From the NCBI GenBank assembly GCA_002498985.1, contig DAJO01000009.1:1-63951 (forward strand): a stretch of DNA of 63,951 nt, in the 5' to 3' direction. The notes under the pieces were generated by a model. That model worked only from the letters and a program-made list of their open reading frames with translations, was not told where the DNA came from and did not search any database. Of this stretch, positions 9,111-18,500 are shown piece after piece; positions within the stretch are counted from its first letter, which is position 1; the number at the start of each line of letters is the position of its first letter. The position numbers and the translations under genes are program-made. Origin of the DNA: Euryarchaeota archaeon UBA257. GTDB lineage: Archaea; Thermoplasmatota; Poseidoniia; Poseidoniales; Thalassarchaeaceae.

Positions 9111-9172
9111 CAATCGGAAATGTTAGAGCCACAGCAGCGGTTTCAAATCTGTTAAGTTAGTCGCGAGGGTGT

Positions 9173-10783
9173 ATGTCAGATGCTGAACATGAAGTTGCCT
9201 TGGAGGATACTGACCGTATCCATGGTAGGACCGCTTTAGTTCGTAATGTCGCCGCCGCTGTTTCTTTATCGAATGCCGTTAGGTCAACATTGGGGCCTAG
9301 GGGGTTGGATAAAATGCTCGTAGATCAAGAAGGCAATGCAAGTGTCACTAACGATGGAGTTACCGTTTTAGAAACTGCTAGAGTAGAACATCCGACTGCA
9401 AATTTACTAATTGCATCCTCGAGTTCACAAGATCGTTCAGCTAGGGACGGAACAACTACGACAGTAATTTTGATGGCTGAAATGCTACAAAATGCCTTGG
9501 AACTAGTTAGGTCAGGCATTCATCCTTCTATAATCATTAATGGATACAGAATTTCTAACAAAAAAGCATTAGAGGAAATCAAGAAAATTTCACGTGAGGC
9601 AAATAATAGAAACTTGAAAGCATCTGTAATTAAGACCTCATTACAAGGAAAAATAGATTCTTTATTAGCTGAACATCTAACTGAAATTTCCTTAATTGCA
9701 GCAGAAGCACTAGTTGATGAAGAAGGCGGTAAAGACTTAGAACGATTACGGATAAAAAGGATACAAATTTCAGGTGGAAGGGCATTAGATAGTGAATTAC
9801 TACCTGCATTAATCCTAGCAAAAACAAAACTTATTGGAAACACTTCAACCTTTTCCAAAGGAGGTAAGGTTGCAATAATTGATGGAGGAATTGAAGAAAG
9901 AAAATTAAGTTTGGATGCCCAGATTGAAATTAATGAATTAGGGGCACTAAAGGACTTTCAAACTCGTAACGAGAAATATCTTAAAGAAATGGTCAATTGT
10001 CTTGAAAATTTAAATGTAGATTTACTAATAGTTAGAGATGGGATAGCAGATGAAGCAATTCCAATACTCTCAGAAGCTGGAATTACAGCCTACAGAAGAT
10101 TCGAAAGGGACGACCTTGAAAGATTATCAAGATTAACAAAAACAAATATGGTTAGAGATATTAGAAAAATTACGAAAGATGATATTGGAGAATATTCATC
10201 ACGTTCCGAAGAAAATATTGGCGGAATAAATTATACAAGGATAGAGGGAGAATTTGGTGGTGCGATGACTGCAGTCATTAGAGGTTCTACTCCCGAAATT
10301 AGAGATGAAGTAAGTAGAGCTTTTGACGACGCTTTGGGAGTTAGCCATAGATTAACCAAAGAAAGCAATATTCTACCAGGTGGAGGAGCAACACATATCC
10401 ACTTGGCTAGACAACTTAGAGAATACGCAACGACACAATCGGGTAGAGAACAGATGGCCATTGAAGGATATGCTGCTGCCCTTGAGATAGTCCCTCGTAC
10501 TTTAGCAGAAAATGCAGGCTATGACCCGATAGATATTGTTTTGTCTCTCTCAGCCGCCCAAGCAAAAAAGGAAGATAGTGGACCTTGGATTGGCCTCAAT
10601 GGAAACTCGGGAGAAATTATGGATATGTTTGAAGAAGAGATATTTGATCCAATATTTGTTGCAAAGCATGCCATTTCAGGAGCTACAGAAGCCGCAATTA
10701 GCATCTTAAGGATTGACGATGTACTATGGGCAAAGAAGGGGCCCGAAACTCCAGATTGGAGTAACCAAATTGAAGACAATTGA
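9173..10783 (+). CDS. Thermosome (group II chaperonin) subunit, divergent
   Basis: An ATP-driven folding chaperonin subunit of 536 residues that would assemble into the double-ring thermosome. Recognisable motifs are TLGPRGLDKML near residue 42, TNDGVTVL near 59, RDGTTTTV near 88, and ENAGYDPIDIV near 446. Two normally conserved places differ: the GDGTT phosphate motif has arginine for the first glycine, and GGGA-x-E reads GGGATH. The usual glycine/methionine-rich C-terminal tail is absent; the protein ends DWSNQIEDN. These differences suggest a specialised paralogue rather than the main subunit. It is transcribed divergently from the Hsp20-like and dnaK genes across a region with two dyads, which fits shared heat-stress control. 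Confidence 0.95.
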   Translation: MSDAEHEVALEDTDRIHGRTALVRNVAAAVSLSNAVRSTLGPRGLDKMLVDQEGNASVTNDGVTVLETARVEHPTANLLIASSSSQDRSARDGTTTTVILMAEMLQNALELVRSGIHPSIIINGYRISNKKALEEIKKISREANNRNLKASVIKTSLQGKIDSLLAEHLTEISLIAAEALVDEEGGKDLERLRIKRIQISGGRALDSELLPALILAKTKLIGNTSTFSKGGKVAIIDGGIEERKLSLDAQIEINELGALKDFQTRNEKYLKEMVNCLENLNVDLLIVRDGIADEAIPILSEAGITAYRRFERDDLERLSRLTKTNMVRDIRKITKDDIGEYSSRSEENIGGINYTRIEGEFGGAMTAVIRGSTPEIRDEVSRAFDDALGVSHRLTKESNILPGGGATHIHLARQLREYATTQSGREQMAIEGYAAALEIVPRTLAENAGYDPIDIVLSLSAAQAKKEDSGPWIGLNGNSGEIMDMFEEEIFDPIFVAKHAISGATEAAISILRIDDVLWAKKGPETPDWSNQIEDN

Positions 10784-10785
10784 AA

Positions 10786-11739
10786 TTATTTTAAGTTGGT
10801 AAGCATCTCATTAACTATAGATTCTAGATTAAATCTTGATTTCCAGTTCCAATCATTTCTTGATATCTGATCATCTATAGAATCGGGCCAGGAATCAGCA
10901 TAATTTTGGCGTATATCTGGTTTATATCTACAAACAAAGTTTGGTAATTTCTTATTAATTTCAGATACTAATTCCTCAGGGGTGAATGAAACTCCAGAAA
11001 TATTGTAACCACAACGTGCTGAACTAAGAGAATCAATAGGTTCGTCCATCAATGATATTGTAGCCCTTATTGCATCATCCATATACATCATCGGAAGACG
11101 TGTTTGGGCACTGAGAAAACAATCATACGTGGATTCTTCTGAAAGTGCAGCATGAAAAATATCAACGGCATAATCAGTAGTTCCACCACTAACGGGTGAC
11201 TTCCAAGATATTAGTCCAGGATATCTAATCCCTCTAATATCAACTCCATATTTCTCATGATATATCATCCCTAATATTTCACAGTCGACTTTAGTCATTC
11301 CATATTTAGTTGTAGGATTTAATGGAGTTATTTGAGGTGCATTTTTAGGTGCATCGGGACCGAATACAGCAATAGAAGAGGGAGCGAAAATACGTAAATC
11401 GAATTCTCTCGCTGCCTCCAAAATATTTCTCGTTCCTTCTACATTAATTAATTCGCATAAATCTGGATTCTCTTCTCCTTTAGCGGAAAGTATGGCAGCC
11501 AAATGATAGATGATTTTAATTTCCTTTTCGATTATTAGTTGGAAAATTCCATCTTTATCTAAAACATCTAGGTTGGTATATGGCCCGTTTTGAATGCACG
11601 GATGGCCTTTTTTTTCTCTAATATCACTGGCGATAACATGGTCAGAACCATAAATATCCCTTAATGATTGTACTAAGTCAGTACCAATTTGACCAAGGGC
11701 TCCTGTAACTAATATTCGGCCGCCCTCATGTACAACCAT
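10786..11739 (-). CDS. L-threonine 3-dehydrogenase, SDR/epimerase type
   Basis: A 317-residue extended-SDR enzyme of the GalE-like L-threonine dehydrogenase family, which oxidises threonine to 2-amino-3-ketobutyrate with NAD. The Rossmann motif GALGQIG begins near residue 13. The active-site tyrosine and lysine sit in KYGMTK near 145, and RGIRYPGLIS plus GGTTDYAVDIFHAAL are characteristic of the threonine dehydrogenases and distinguish it from sugar epimerases. It is convergent with the thermosome gene, separated by two bases, and divergent from pyrG across a 108-base region with a perfect dyad. It supports amino-acid catabolism. Confidence 0.88.
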   Translation of the reverse strand: MVVHEGGRILVTGALGQIGTDLVQSLRDIYGSDHVIASDIREKKGHPCIQNGPYTNLDVLDKDGIFQLIIEKEIKIIYHLAAILSAKGEENPDLCELINVEGTRNILEAAREFDLRIFAPSSIAVFGPDAPKNAPQITPLNPTTKYGMTKVDCEILGMIYHEKYGVDIRGIRYPGLISWKSPVSGGTTDYAVDIFHAALSEESTYDCFLSAQTRLPMMYMDDAIRATISLMDEPIDSLSSARCGYNISGVSFTPEELVSEINKKLPNFVCRYKPDIRQNYADSWPDSIDDQISRNDWNWKSRFNLESIVNEMLTNLK

Positions 11740-11762
11740 AGTCGACCGGAGTGATGGAGATA

Positions 11763-11801
11763 CTTAGACTTAGCAAAGATAGTTTTTGGAGTAAGTCTAA
11801 G
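11763..11801. promoter_or_regulatory. Perfect 10-bp inverted repeat between tdh and pyrG
   Basis: CTTAGACTTA at 11763-11772 is repeated exactly in reverse complement as TAAGTCTAAG at 11792-11801, with a 19-base spacer. It lies in the region between the divergent threonine dehydrogenase and CTP synthase genes, 24 bases from the former start and 47 from the latter. The arms could bind a dimeric regulator affecting both genes, or form a hairpin in a leader RNA. No T-run follows either arm, so a terminator is unlikely. Confidence 0.55.
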
Positions 11802-11847
11802 GAATGTTGATAGGCAAGGTATGTTGGCTTCAAACCCCGTTGATTGA

Positions 11848-13503
11848 ATGAAGTATGTTGTTGTCACGGGAGGCGTCCTATCAGGACTTGGTAAAGGGAT
11901 AACCGCGAGCAGTATCGGAGTATTGCTAAAATCCGCAGGACTGAGCGTCACTTCTGTAAAGATTGACCCGTATCTTAATTGCGATGCAGGGACTATGTCA
12001 CCATTCGAACATGGTGAAGTGTATGTTTTAGATGATGGCGGCGAAGTTGACTTGGATTTAGGAAACTATGAAAGGTTCCTGGACATCTCTCTCACTAAAG
12101 ATCATAATATCACCACTGGAAAAGTCTACAAATCTGTAATTGAGAGAGAAAGAAAGGGAGACTATTTAGGAAAAACAGTGCAAGTAATTCCACACATAAC
12201 AAATGAAATTCAAGAATGGATTGAAAGAGTATCAAACACGCCAAGTGATGGGACAAACAATATTCCTGACGCTTGCGTTATTGAATTAGGAGGAACTGTC
12301 GGAGATATTGAAAGTGCACCATTCATAGAGGCATTAAGACAATTTCAATTTAGAGTTGGAGAAAGCAATATCTGCTTTGTGCATGTAAGTTTAGTCCCAG
12401 TGATGGGTCCAGTAGGAGAACAGAAAACTAAGCCTACTCAACATACTGTAAAAGAGCTAAGAGGACTTGGAATTATTCCCGATATTCTAGTTTGTAGATC
12501 CGAAAATCCATTAGATGACGAAACTAGAGAAAAGTTAGCGGCTTTTTGTCACGTTTCTCCTGGTGCAGTTGTTTCGGCTCATGATGTATCAAACATATAT
12601 CGCATCCCAATTTTATTAGATGAGCAAGGAGTTAGTAATGTACTTTCAAAGCAAATAAGTTTTGATTTACCAGACTCAAGACCTCTACTAGATGATTGGA
12701 TAAAAATGGCTGAAACTGTGGATAATCTCAACGAAGTTGTACAAATCGCAATGGTCGGGAAATATACTGGACTTTCTGATTCTTATCTTAGCGTCATCAA
12801 AGCACTACAACATTCATCATTTGAAGTAAATCATAAGCTTCAAATTAATTGGATTGAGGCAGAAAATTTAGATGAAAAAATAAAGCAAGAAAATCCTGAG
12901 AAATACAAAGAAGCATGGGATAATCTAAAAATATCTGATGGAATACTAGTCCCAGGAGGCTTTGGAATTAGAGGAATAGAAGGGAAAATAAAGGCTGCAG
13001 AATATGCTAGAGTGAATAAAATACCTTACTTAGGAGTATGTTTAGGATTACAAATAGCCACAATTGAGTTCTGTAGAAATGTACTAGGTATGAAAAATGC
13101 AAACTCTACAGAATTTGACGAGAATACCCCCCAGCCAGCGGTAGTATTTATGCCAGAGATATCAAAGACACATATGGGCGGCACAATGAGATTGGGTACA
13201 AAACCAACGCCATTTTTAGTAGAGGACTGTAAAATAAAAAGACTTTATGGAAATCAATCTTATGTCGACGAAAGGCATAGACATAGATACGAAGTGAATC
13301 CAGAATTAATTTCAAAAATTGAAAAGGCGGGATTAATCTATGTAGGTAAAGATGAAACTGGCCAGAGATGTGAAATTATGGAATTAGAAGACCATCCATA
13401 TTACGTTGGAACACAATATCATCCAGAATTTAAATCTAGGCCTGGAAGGCCTAGCCCTCCTTTTTTGGGGCTCTTGAAAGCCTCAATAGGCGAAAAAATT
13501 TGA
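11848..13503 (+). CDS. pyrG: CTP synthase
   Basis: Converts UTP to CTP using ATP and glutamine, the last step of pyrimidine nucleotide synthesis; 551 residues is a normal length. The N-terminal synthetase domain begins KYVVVTGGVLSGLGKG (P-loop) and continues with DPYLNCDAG and HGEVYVLDDGGEVDLDLGNYERF. The C-terminal class I glutamine amidotransferase domain has its nucleophile in GVCLGLQ near residue 397, and the His-Glu pair in YHPEF near the end. The ATG at 11848 is directly followed by the conserved start. The inverted repeat upstream may regulate it. Confidence 0.98.
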   Translation: MKYVVVTGGVLSGLGKGITASSIGVLLKSAGLSVTSVKIDPYLNCDAGTMSPFEHGEVYVLDDGGEVDLDLGNYERFLDISLTKDHNITTGKVYKSVIERERKGDYLGKTVQVIPHITNEIQEWIERVSNTPSDGTNNIPDACVIELGGTVGDIESAPFIEALRQFQFRVGESNICFVHVSLVPVMGPVGEQKTKPTQHTVKELRGLGIIPDILVCRSENPLDDETREKLAAFCHVSPGAVVSAHDVSNIYRIPILLDEQGVSNVLSKQISFDLPDSRPLLDDWIKMAETVDNLNEVVQIAMVGKYTGLSDSYLSVIKALQHSSFEVNHKLQINWIEAENLDEKIKQENPEKYKEAWDNLKISDGILVPGGFGIRGIEGKIKAAEYARVNKIPYLGVCLGLQIATIEFCRNVLGMKNANSTEFDENTPQPAVVFMPEISKTHMGGTMRLGTKPTPFLVEDCKIKRLYGNQSYVDERHRHRYEVNPELISKIEKAGLIYVGKDETGQRCEIMELEDHPYYVGTQYHPEFKSRPGRPSPPFLGLLKASIGEKI

Positions 13504-13504
13504 A

Positions 13505-14650
13505 TCAATCGACTATTATCGGTAAAACTCTAGTAGTTCTGTAACCTTGTAGTACTTTCATATATTTCTTATCAGAAAATTTCTCATCTAATTTTTTGTC
13601 CCCAGTTTCTATTCGCAAACGACGAACAGAAATTAATTTGGCAGGAGTGACTACACCTAAAATTTCATCAATCGATATTTTTCTTAGAACGCTGGGGGAT
13701 AGTTGTAGGTTACCTCTGCCAATAAGGAAACCTTGGCCCCCCATAGGAGATAGAAGCAAAGTCACTTGACCTTTATGTGAAGAAAGAATTTCAATTAGCT
13801 GCTCTTCGTTAAGATCGGTTCCTATCTGCTTATCCCCCAATGTAGCATCGATTCCCAACACTGTACCTTCAAATCCTATCATATTAGAAATTGTTCTTAA
13901 TGTCCCACCTGAGCCCCAAATAATGAGTCTCTGATCGTCTATTAATAACTCTTGAATATGGTCAGCAAGTCCTTCTATAATCTCTTCTTCACCAGTCGCC
14001 TCCACTCGCATTTTTGCACCTTGCATCCACCTCGGGGATGCCGGTGTTTTAGCCTCAGCATACAATCTAACTACCCATTCGCCATTACGATACTTGTCTT
14101 CATCTAAATCAAGAACTTCTGTGCTAGATAGTAATAATTCTCCATTCATCCATGATGAAAGTACTTCGGCCCCTGCTTTAGGAGATGAAGCAAAACATCC
14201 AGAATGCATCTTTACGCCACATGGAATACCAATAACAGGTAAGATTGATTTATTGTGAGAATCTAAAGTAGATACTATATCTCTCGTCGTTCCATCACCT
14301 CCGGCATATAGTATCAAATCTACATTAGATTCGATTAATAGAGATACCAACTCGAATGTATCTGATGGATTTGTAATTCCTGAAGATTCGTGAATTAAAT
14401 TAAAATTACCTATTGATATTCCATCGGGTATCCATTCGCTACCCATTCTACCTTTACTTGTGAACCATTCAACCTCTTGTTTATCATCATAAATTTTACT
14501 AAAATAGTTTAATGCATCTCTTACCCTAGGACCCGCCCTATCTTTTGCACCCATTGAACGCGCATATTTTGCTTGACCATCGGAGCCTTTGAGCCCTAAT
14601 CTGCCACCTAAACCTGCATCTGGATTAACAAGTAAGCCGATACGCACCAT
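13505..14650 (-). CDS. ATP-NAD/AcoX kinase-family protein (COG3199)
   Basis: A 381-residue soluble protein of the diacylglycerol/NAD-kinase fold. RIGLLVNPDAGLGGRLGLKG at the N-terminus and GGDGTTRDI near residue 120 are the hallmark nucleotide-binding motifs. GIPCGVKMHSGCFA follows, as in the archaeal COG3199 proteins predicted to be NAD kinases. The likely role is making NADP from NAD, but polyphosphate versus ATP as donor and the true substrate cannot be told. It meets pyrG tail to tail at one base distance and is divergent from the carbamate kinase gene. Start at ATG 14650, with a GTG directly after it. Confidence 0.8.
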   Translation of the reverse strand: MVRIGLLVNPDAGLGGRLGLKGSDGQAKYARSMGAKDRAGPRVRDALNYFSKIYDDKQEVEWFTSKGRMGSEWIPDGISIGNFNLIHESSGITNPSDTFELVSLLIESNVDLILYAGGDGTTRDIVSTLDSHNKSILPVIGIPCGVKMHSGCFASSPKAGAEVLSSWMNGELLLSSTEVLDLDEDKYRNGEWVVRLYAEAKTPASPRWMQGAKMRVEATGEEEIIEGLADHIQELLIDDQRLIIWGSGGTLRTISNMIGFEGTVLGIDATLGDKQIGTDLNEEQLIEILSSHKGQVTLLLSPMGGQGFLIGRGNLQLSPSVLRKISIDEILGVVTPAKLISVRRLRIETGDKKLDEKFSDKKYMKVLQGYRTTRVLPIIVD

Positions 14651-14703
14651 ATTACCCGCAAAGGGCGTGTGTTAATATCAATACAGTCTATGGGTTCACT
14701 ATA

Positions 14704-15612
14704 ATGCGCATCGTGATTGCACTTGGCGGGAATGCTCTTCTTCGTAGAGGAGAAGAGATGACAGCAGATAATCAAAGAGAAAATATAAGAATTGCAGCAA
14801 GAGCTTTAGCACCAATTATTGAGGAACATGAAGTAGTAATTAGTCATGGAAATGGCCCCCAAGTAGGACTACTCTCATTACAGTCCGCCGCTTACAAAGA
14901 AGTTGAAGAGTATCCGCTTGATATTTTAGGAGCACAAACCCAAGGTATGATTGGCTATATGATTGAGCAAGAATTGGGGAATTTATTACCAATTGAAAAA
15001 CCTATAGCCTCTATTCTAACAATGGTGGAAATAGATCCGGAAGACCCAGCCTTTTCAAATCCTACAAAACCTATTGGGCCTGTATATTCTGAGAAAGATG
15101 CTAAACAATTAGCAGAAAATAAAGGCTGGGATATTAAGCAAGATGGTGAATATTGGAGAAGAGTTGTTCCTTCACCTGAACCTCATAGAATTTTTGAGTT
15201 GAGACCCATACATTGGTTATTAGAAAAGGGAACTGTAGTAATATGTGCTGGCGGAGGAGGCATCCCCACATCTTATGTTGAAAAAGGTAAATTAGAAGGT
15301 GTTGAGGTAGTAATTGATAAAGATAAAGCAAGTTCTTTACTAGCTTTTGAATTGGATGCTGATTTACTAATCATGGCTACCGATACTGACGGAGTATACA
15401 TTGATTGGGGTGGTGATTCACAAGAAATTATTTCAAAAACCACGCCTGAAAAAATAGGCCAGTATACATTTGATAGTGGTTCAATGGGACCGAAAGTTGA
15501 GGCTGCTTGCACGTTTGTTGAACGAACAGGGCAGAGAGCAGTAATTGGTTCTCTTAATGATATAAAGAAAATGGTAAACAGTTTAGCGGGAACACAATTT
15601 ACACTGAAATAA
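14704..15612 (+). CDS. arcC: Carbamate kinase
   Basis: A 302-residue amino-acid-kinase-fold enzyme that interconverts carbamoyl phosphate plus ADP with carbamate plus ATP. The start RIVIALGGNALLRRG, then HGNGPQVGLL near residue 52, PSPEP near 157, GGGGIP near 184, and VIDKDKASSLLA near 201 match carbamate kinases closely. In arginine or agmatine degradation it yields ATP; in some archaea it may instead supply carbamoyl phosphate. Aspartate carbamoyltransferase (pyrBI), a carbamoyl-phosphate user, is encoded about 8 kb downstream. No deiminase gene is in the window. Confidence 0.95.
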   Translation: MRIVIALGGNALLRRGEEMTADNQRENIRIAARALAPIIEEHEVVISHGNGPQVGLLSLQSAAYKEVEEYPLDILGAQTQGMIGYMIEQELGNLLPIEKPIASILTMVEIDPEDPAFSNPTKPIGPVYSEKDAKQLAENKGWDIKQDGEYWRRVVPSPEPHRIFELRPIHWLLEKGTVVICAGGGGIPTSYVEKGKLEGVEVVIDKDKASSLLAFELDADLLIMATDTDGVYIDWGGDSQEIISKTTPEKIGQYTFDSGSMGPKVEAACTFVERTGQRAVIGSLNDIKKMVNSLAGTQFTLK

Positions 15613-15686
15613 CATTTTGATTTGTAAATTAATCAGCAAGGTATTCATATCATCGTTGTGTCAGGAGTAATTACGGAGACCAGTGT

Positions 15687-17651
15687 ATGTCGATGATTGA
15701 AGTACAAATCAATAATGAAGAAACTCATGAATATGTCTCCGGAATTACTGTCGGAGACATCTTGTTGAATGTATATGGGAAAAGAAGCGGGGCAGTCGCT
15801 GCAAATATTGATGGTAAACAACGAGATATGTCATTTATCGTTAATAAGAATTGTAAAATTGAACCTATTTTGGGCGATTCAGAAGAAGGATTGTATATTC
15901 TCAGGCATTCTTGTGCACATTTACTTGCACAGGCTGTTGTTGAGATGTTTCCTGAAGCTAAACCTACGATAGGCCCACCAATTGAACATGGATTCTACTA
16001 TGACTTTCATATGAATCCAATCGGGGACAATGATCTTAAAAATATAGAGAAAAGAATGAATCAACTTGTAAGAGAAAATATTACTATTCAGAGAGAAGAG
16101 TATGATAATAATGAACTAAGAGAATTGTTCAAAGAAAATAAATTTAAGATAGAAATTATGGATGAAAAAGTTGGAAATGAAGTTGGTTCAACCGCTTACA
16201 GACAGGGTGATTTTGTGGACCTTTGCAGAGGGCCCCATGTACCATCTACATCTCACCTTAGATGGTTCAAATTAACAAGTACAAGCCAAGCTTACTGGCG
16301 CGCGGATAGGAATAGAGAACCTCTGACTCGTATTTATGGCATGTGTTATGCTAGTAAAGAAGGATTGAAAGAAAGACAAAGACAAATTGAGGAAGCGGGT
16401 AAAAGAGATCATAAAAAGATTGGAAAAGAAATGGAACTTTACATGATTGATGAAATGATTGGGAAAGGATTGCCTGTTTGGCTGCCAAATGGCGAAATTC
16501 TAAAATCAGAAATAGAAAAATATGCTTTACAGACTGAGGATAAATATGGTTATGATAGAGTTACAACTCCAGTTCTAGCGAAGAAAGAATTATTCGAGTG
16601 CAGTGGACACCTCCCACATTATGCGGAAGGCATGTATCCGCCTATGGAAATGGATGATGGAACATATTATCTGAAAGCTATGAATTGTCCAATGCATCAT
16701 TTAGTGTTTAGTAACAAAAAGAGATCATATAGAGAACTTCCATTGAGAATTGCAGAATATGGAACAGTTTACAGAAATGAAATGTCAGGGACTTTAGCCG
16801 GCCTACTGAGAGTTAGGATGCTATCGATGAATGACGCGCACATCTACTGTACTCTTGACCAAGTTGGACAAGAAGTTGCAAGTAATATCAAAATGGTTCA
16901 AGACTACTATTCATCATTTGGTTTCGAGAATTACCACTTCCGGTTATCTCTTTGGGACCCTGAAAATACTGACAAATACATCGAGCAACCCGAAAACTGG
17001 AATTCAACGCAAGACCATCTAAGAAAAATTTTGAATGAATTGGAAGTACCCTATGTTGAAGCTATTGGTGAAGCCGCATTCTACGGACCTAAAATTGATA
17101 TTCAATTTACAACTGCGTTAGGAAGAGAAGAATCAATGTCAACAATACAACTTGATTTTGCGGCCAAAGAGCGGTTTCAATTAACATATAAAGATGAAAA
17201 AGGAGAAGAAAATGGTGAAGTTTTTGTAATTCATAGGGCACCACTATCAACTCATGAGAGATTTGTCGCATTTTTAACAGAACATTGGGCGGGGAACTTT
17301 CCGACTTGGCTGTCTCCAAAGCAAATCCAGATAATTACTATCTCAGAAAAACAAAAAAAATACGCAAGAGAAGTTGAGAAATCTTTAGCAGACATTGGAG
17401 TTAGAGTATCTGTGGATGATTCAGACGCAACTATTGGGAAAAAAATCCGTATGCATAGAAAAATGCGCCCCGCATATATGTTAATTCTTGGAGAAGATGA
17501 ACAAAAACAAAGAACTGTTTCAATTAGAATAGATCGAAAAGGGGAACCAAGAAGTGGCGAACAATGCAAAGATGTACCCCTGAATGAATTCTTAGAAAAT
17601 TTATCTGAAGAAATTTCTTCGAAAAGTAAGGATTTATCATTGGTAAAATGA
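15687..17651 (+). CDS. thrS: Threonyl-tRNA synthetase, bacterial type
   Basis: Charges tRNA-Thr; 654 residues. The domain order is bacterial: an N-terminal TGS domain (about 1-62), the editing (SAD-type) domain with HSCAHLLAQAV near residue 75 and CRGPH near 181, the class II catalytic core (AMNCPMHHLVF, YRNEMSGTLAGLLRVR), and a C-terminal anticodon-binding domain. Most archaea have a different ThrRS with a D-tyrosyl-deacylase-like editing domain, so this points to acquisition from bacteria or an ancient replacement. trhO starts 15 bases downstream, so the two are probably co-transcribed. Confidence 0.97.
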   Translation: MSMIEVQINNEETHEYVSGITVGDILLNVYGKRSGAVAANIDGKQRDMSFIVNKNCKIEPILGDSEEGLYILRHSCAHLLAQAVVEMFPEAKPTIGPPIEHGFYYDFHMNPIGDNDLKNIEKRMNQLVRENITIQREEYDNNELRELFKENKFKIEIMDEKVGNEVGSTAYRQGDFVDLCRGPHVPSTSHLRWFKLTSTSQAYWRADRNREPLTRIYGMCYASKEGLKERQRQIEEAGKRDHKKIGKEMELYMIDEMIGKGLPVWLPNGEILKSEIEKYALQTEDKYGYDRVTTPVLAKKELFECSGHLPHYAEGMYPPMEMDDGTYYLKAMNCPMHHLVFSNKKRSYRELPLRIAEYGTVYRNEMSGTLAGLLRVRMLSMNDAHIYCTLDQVGQEVASNIKMVQDYYSSFGFENYHFRLSLWDPENTDKYIEQPENWNSTQDHLRKILNELEVPYVEAIGEAAFYGPKIDIQFTTALGREESMSTIQLDFAAKERFQLTYKDEKGEENGEVFVIHRAPLSTHERFVAFLTEHWAGNFPTWLSPKQIQIITISEKQKKYAREVEKSLADIGVRVSVDDSDATIGKKIRMHRKMRPAYMLILGEDEQKQRTVSIRIDRKGEPRSGEQCKDVPLNEFLENLSEEISSKSKDLSLVK

Positions 17652-17666
17652 TACTGAGGGTTTGCA

Positions 17667-18500
17667 ATGGAAAATAGAGAAATTCTGAATATTGCAGGGT
17701 ATCGATTTGTTGATTTAGATGACAGAGATGAACTAAGGCAGCCATTCAGATTTATTTGTGAAAAACTCAATCTTAAGGGGACTATTTTACTAAGCAAAAA
17801 TGGGATTAATTTTTTTCTTGCTGGAAAAAAGGAAGCCATTGATTCGTATATTGAATTCCTCGAATCTGATAAAAGATTTGTAGATATTCCCTTGAAAATA
17901 AGTTATACTAATTACCAACCATTTCGAAGAATGCTTGTAAGGCTAAAGAAAGAAATTATTGCATTAGGATTGGATGAGGTCAGGCCATCTGAATTCACCG
18001 CCCCAAATATAACCCCTAAAGAATTCAAGAATATGCTAGATAAGAATGAAGATGTAGTTATTTTAGATACAAGAAATGATTATGAGACCAAAGTCGGAAT
18101 ATTTGATAATGCAATAGATTTAAATTTATCTACATTTAGAGATTTTCCAGATGCTATTTCTGATCTACCTGAAGAATATAAAACAAAACAAATAGTGATG
18201 TATTGTACGGGAGGAATTAGGTGTGAAAAGGCATCAGTAGTGATGATGAATGCTGGTTTTGAGAATGTAAAACAACTAGAGGGGGGAATTTTAGGATACT
18301 TTGAACAAACAGACGGTTCTTATTGGAAAGGTGATTGCTTTGTTTTCGATCAAAGAGTAGCAGTCGATACCGAATTAAATGAAACAGAATATTCAATGTG
18401 CTTTGCCTGTAGAGAACCACTTACAAAAAAAGAGAGGAGATCTGAAAATTATAAATTAGACTCTTATTGCCCATATTGTGCAGGGAAAAATAAAACTTAG
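17667..18500 (+). CDS. trhO: tRNA uridine(34) hydroxylase, rhodanese-type (TrhO)
   Basis: A 277-residue member of the YceA/UPF0176 family, oxygen-dependent enzymes that form 5-hydroxyuridine at tRNA position 34. An N-terminal ferredoxin-like domain (about 1-100) precedes a rhodanese domain with the active-site cysteine in YCTGGIRCEKAS near residue 178, identical to the family signature. The C-terminus adds a cysteine cluster (CFACREP...YCPYCAG) that probably binds zinc. It begins 15 bases after thrS, so the pair may form a translation-related operon. It overlaps the stop of the convergent membrane protein gene by four bases. Confidence 0.9.
   Translation: MENREILNIAGYRFVDLDDRDELRQPFRFICEKLNLKGTILLSKNGINFFLAGKKEAIDSYIEFLESDKRFVDIPLKISYTNYQPFRRMLVRLKKEIIALGLDEVRPSEFTAPNITPKEFKNMLDKNEDVVILDTRNDYETKVGIFDNAIDLNLSTFRDFPDAISDLPEEYKTKQIVMYCTGGIRCEKASVVMMNAGFENVKQLEGGILGYFEQTDGSYWKGDCFVFDQRVAVDTELNETEYSMCFACREPLTKKERRSENYKLDSYCPYCAGKNKT

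Noticed and set aside
17252..17839. A 195-codon minus-strand frame across thrS and trhO
   Set aside because: Antisense to the anticodon-binding domain of ThrRS and the start of TrhO; composition of a shadow frame.
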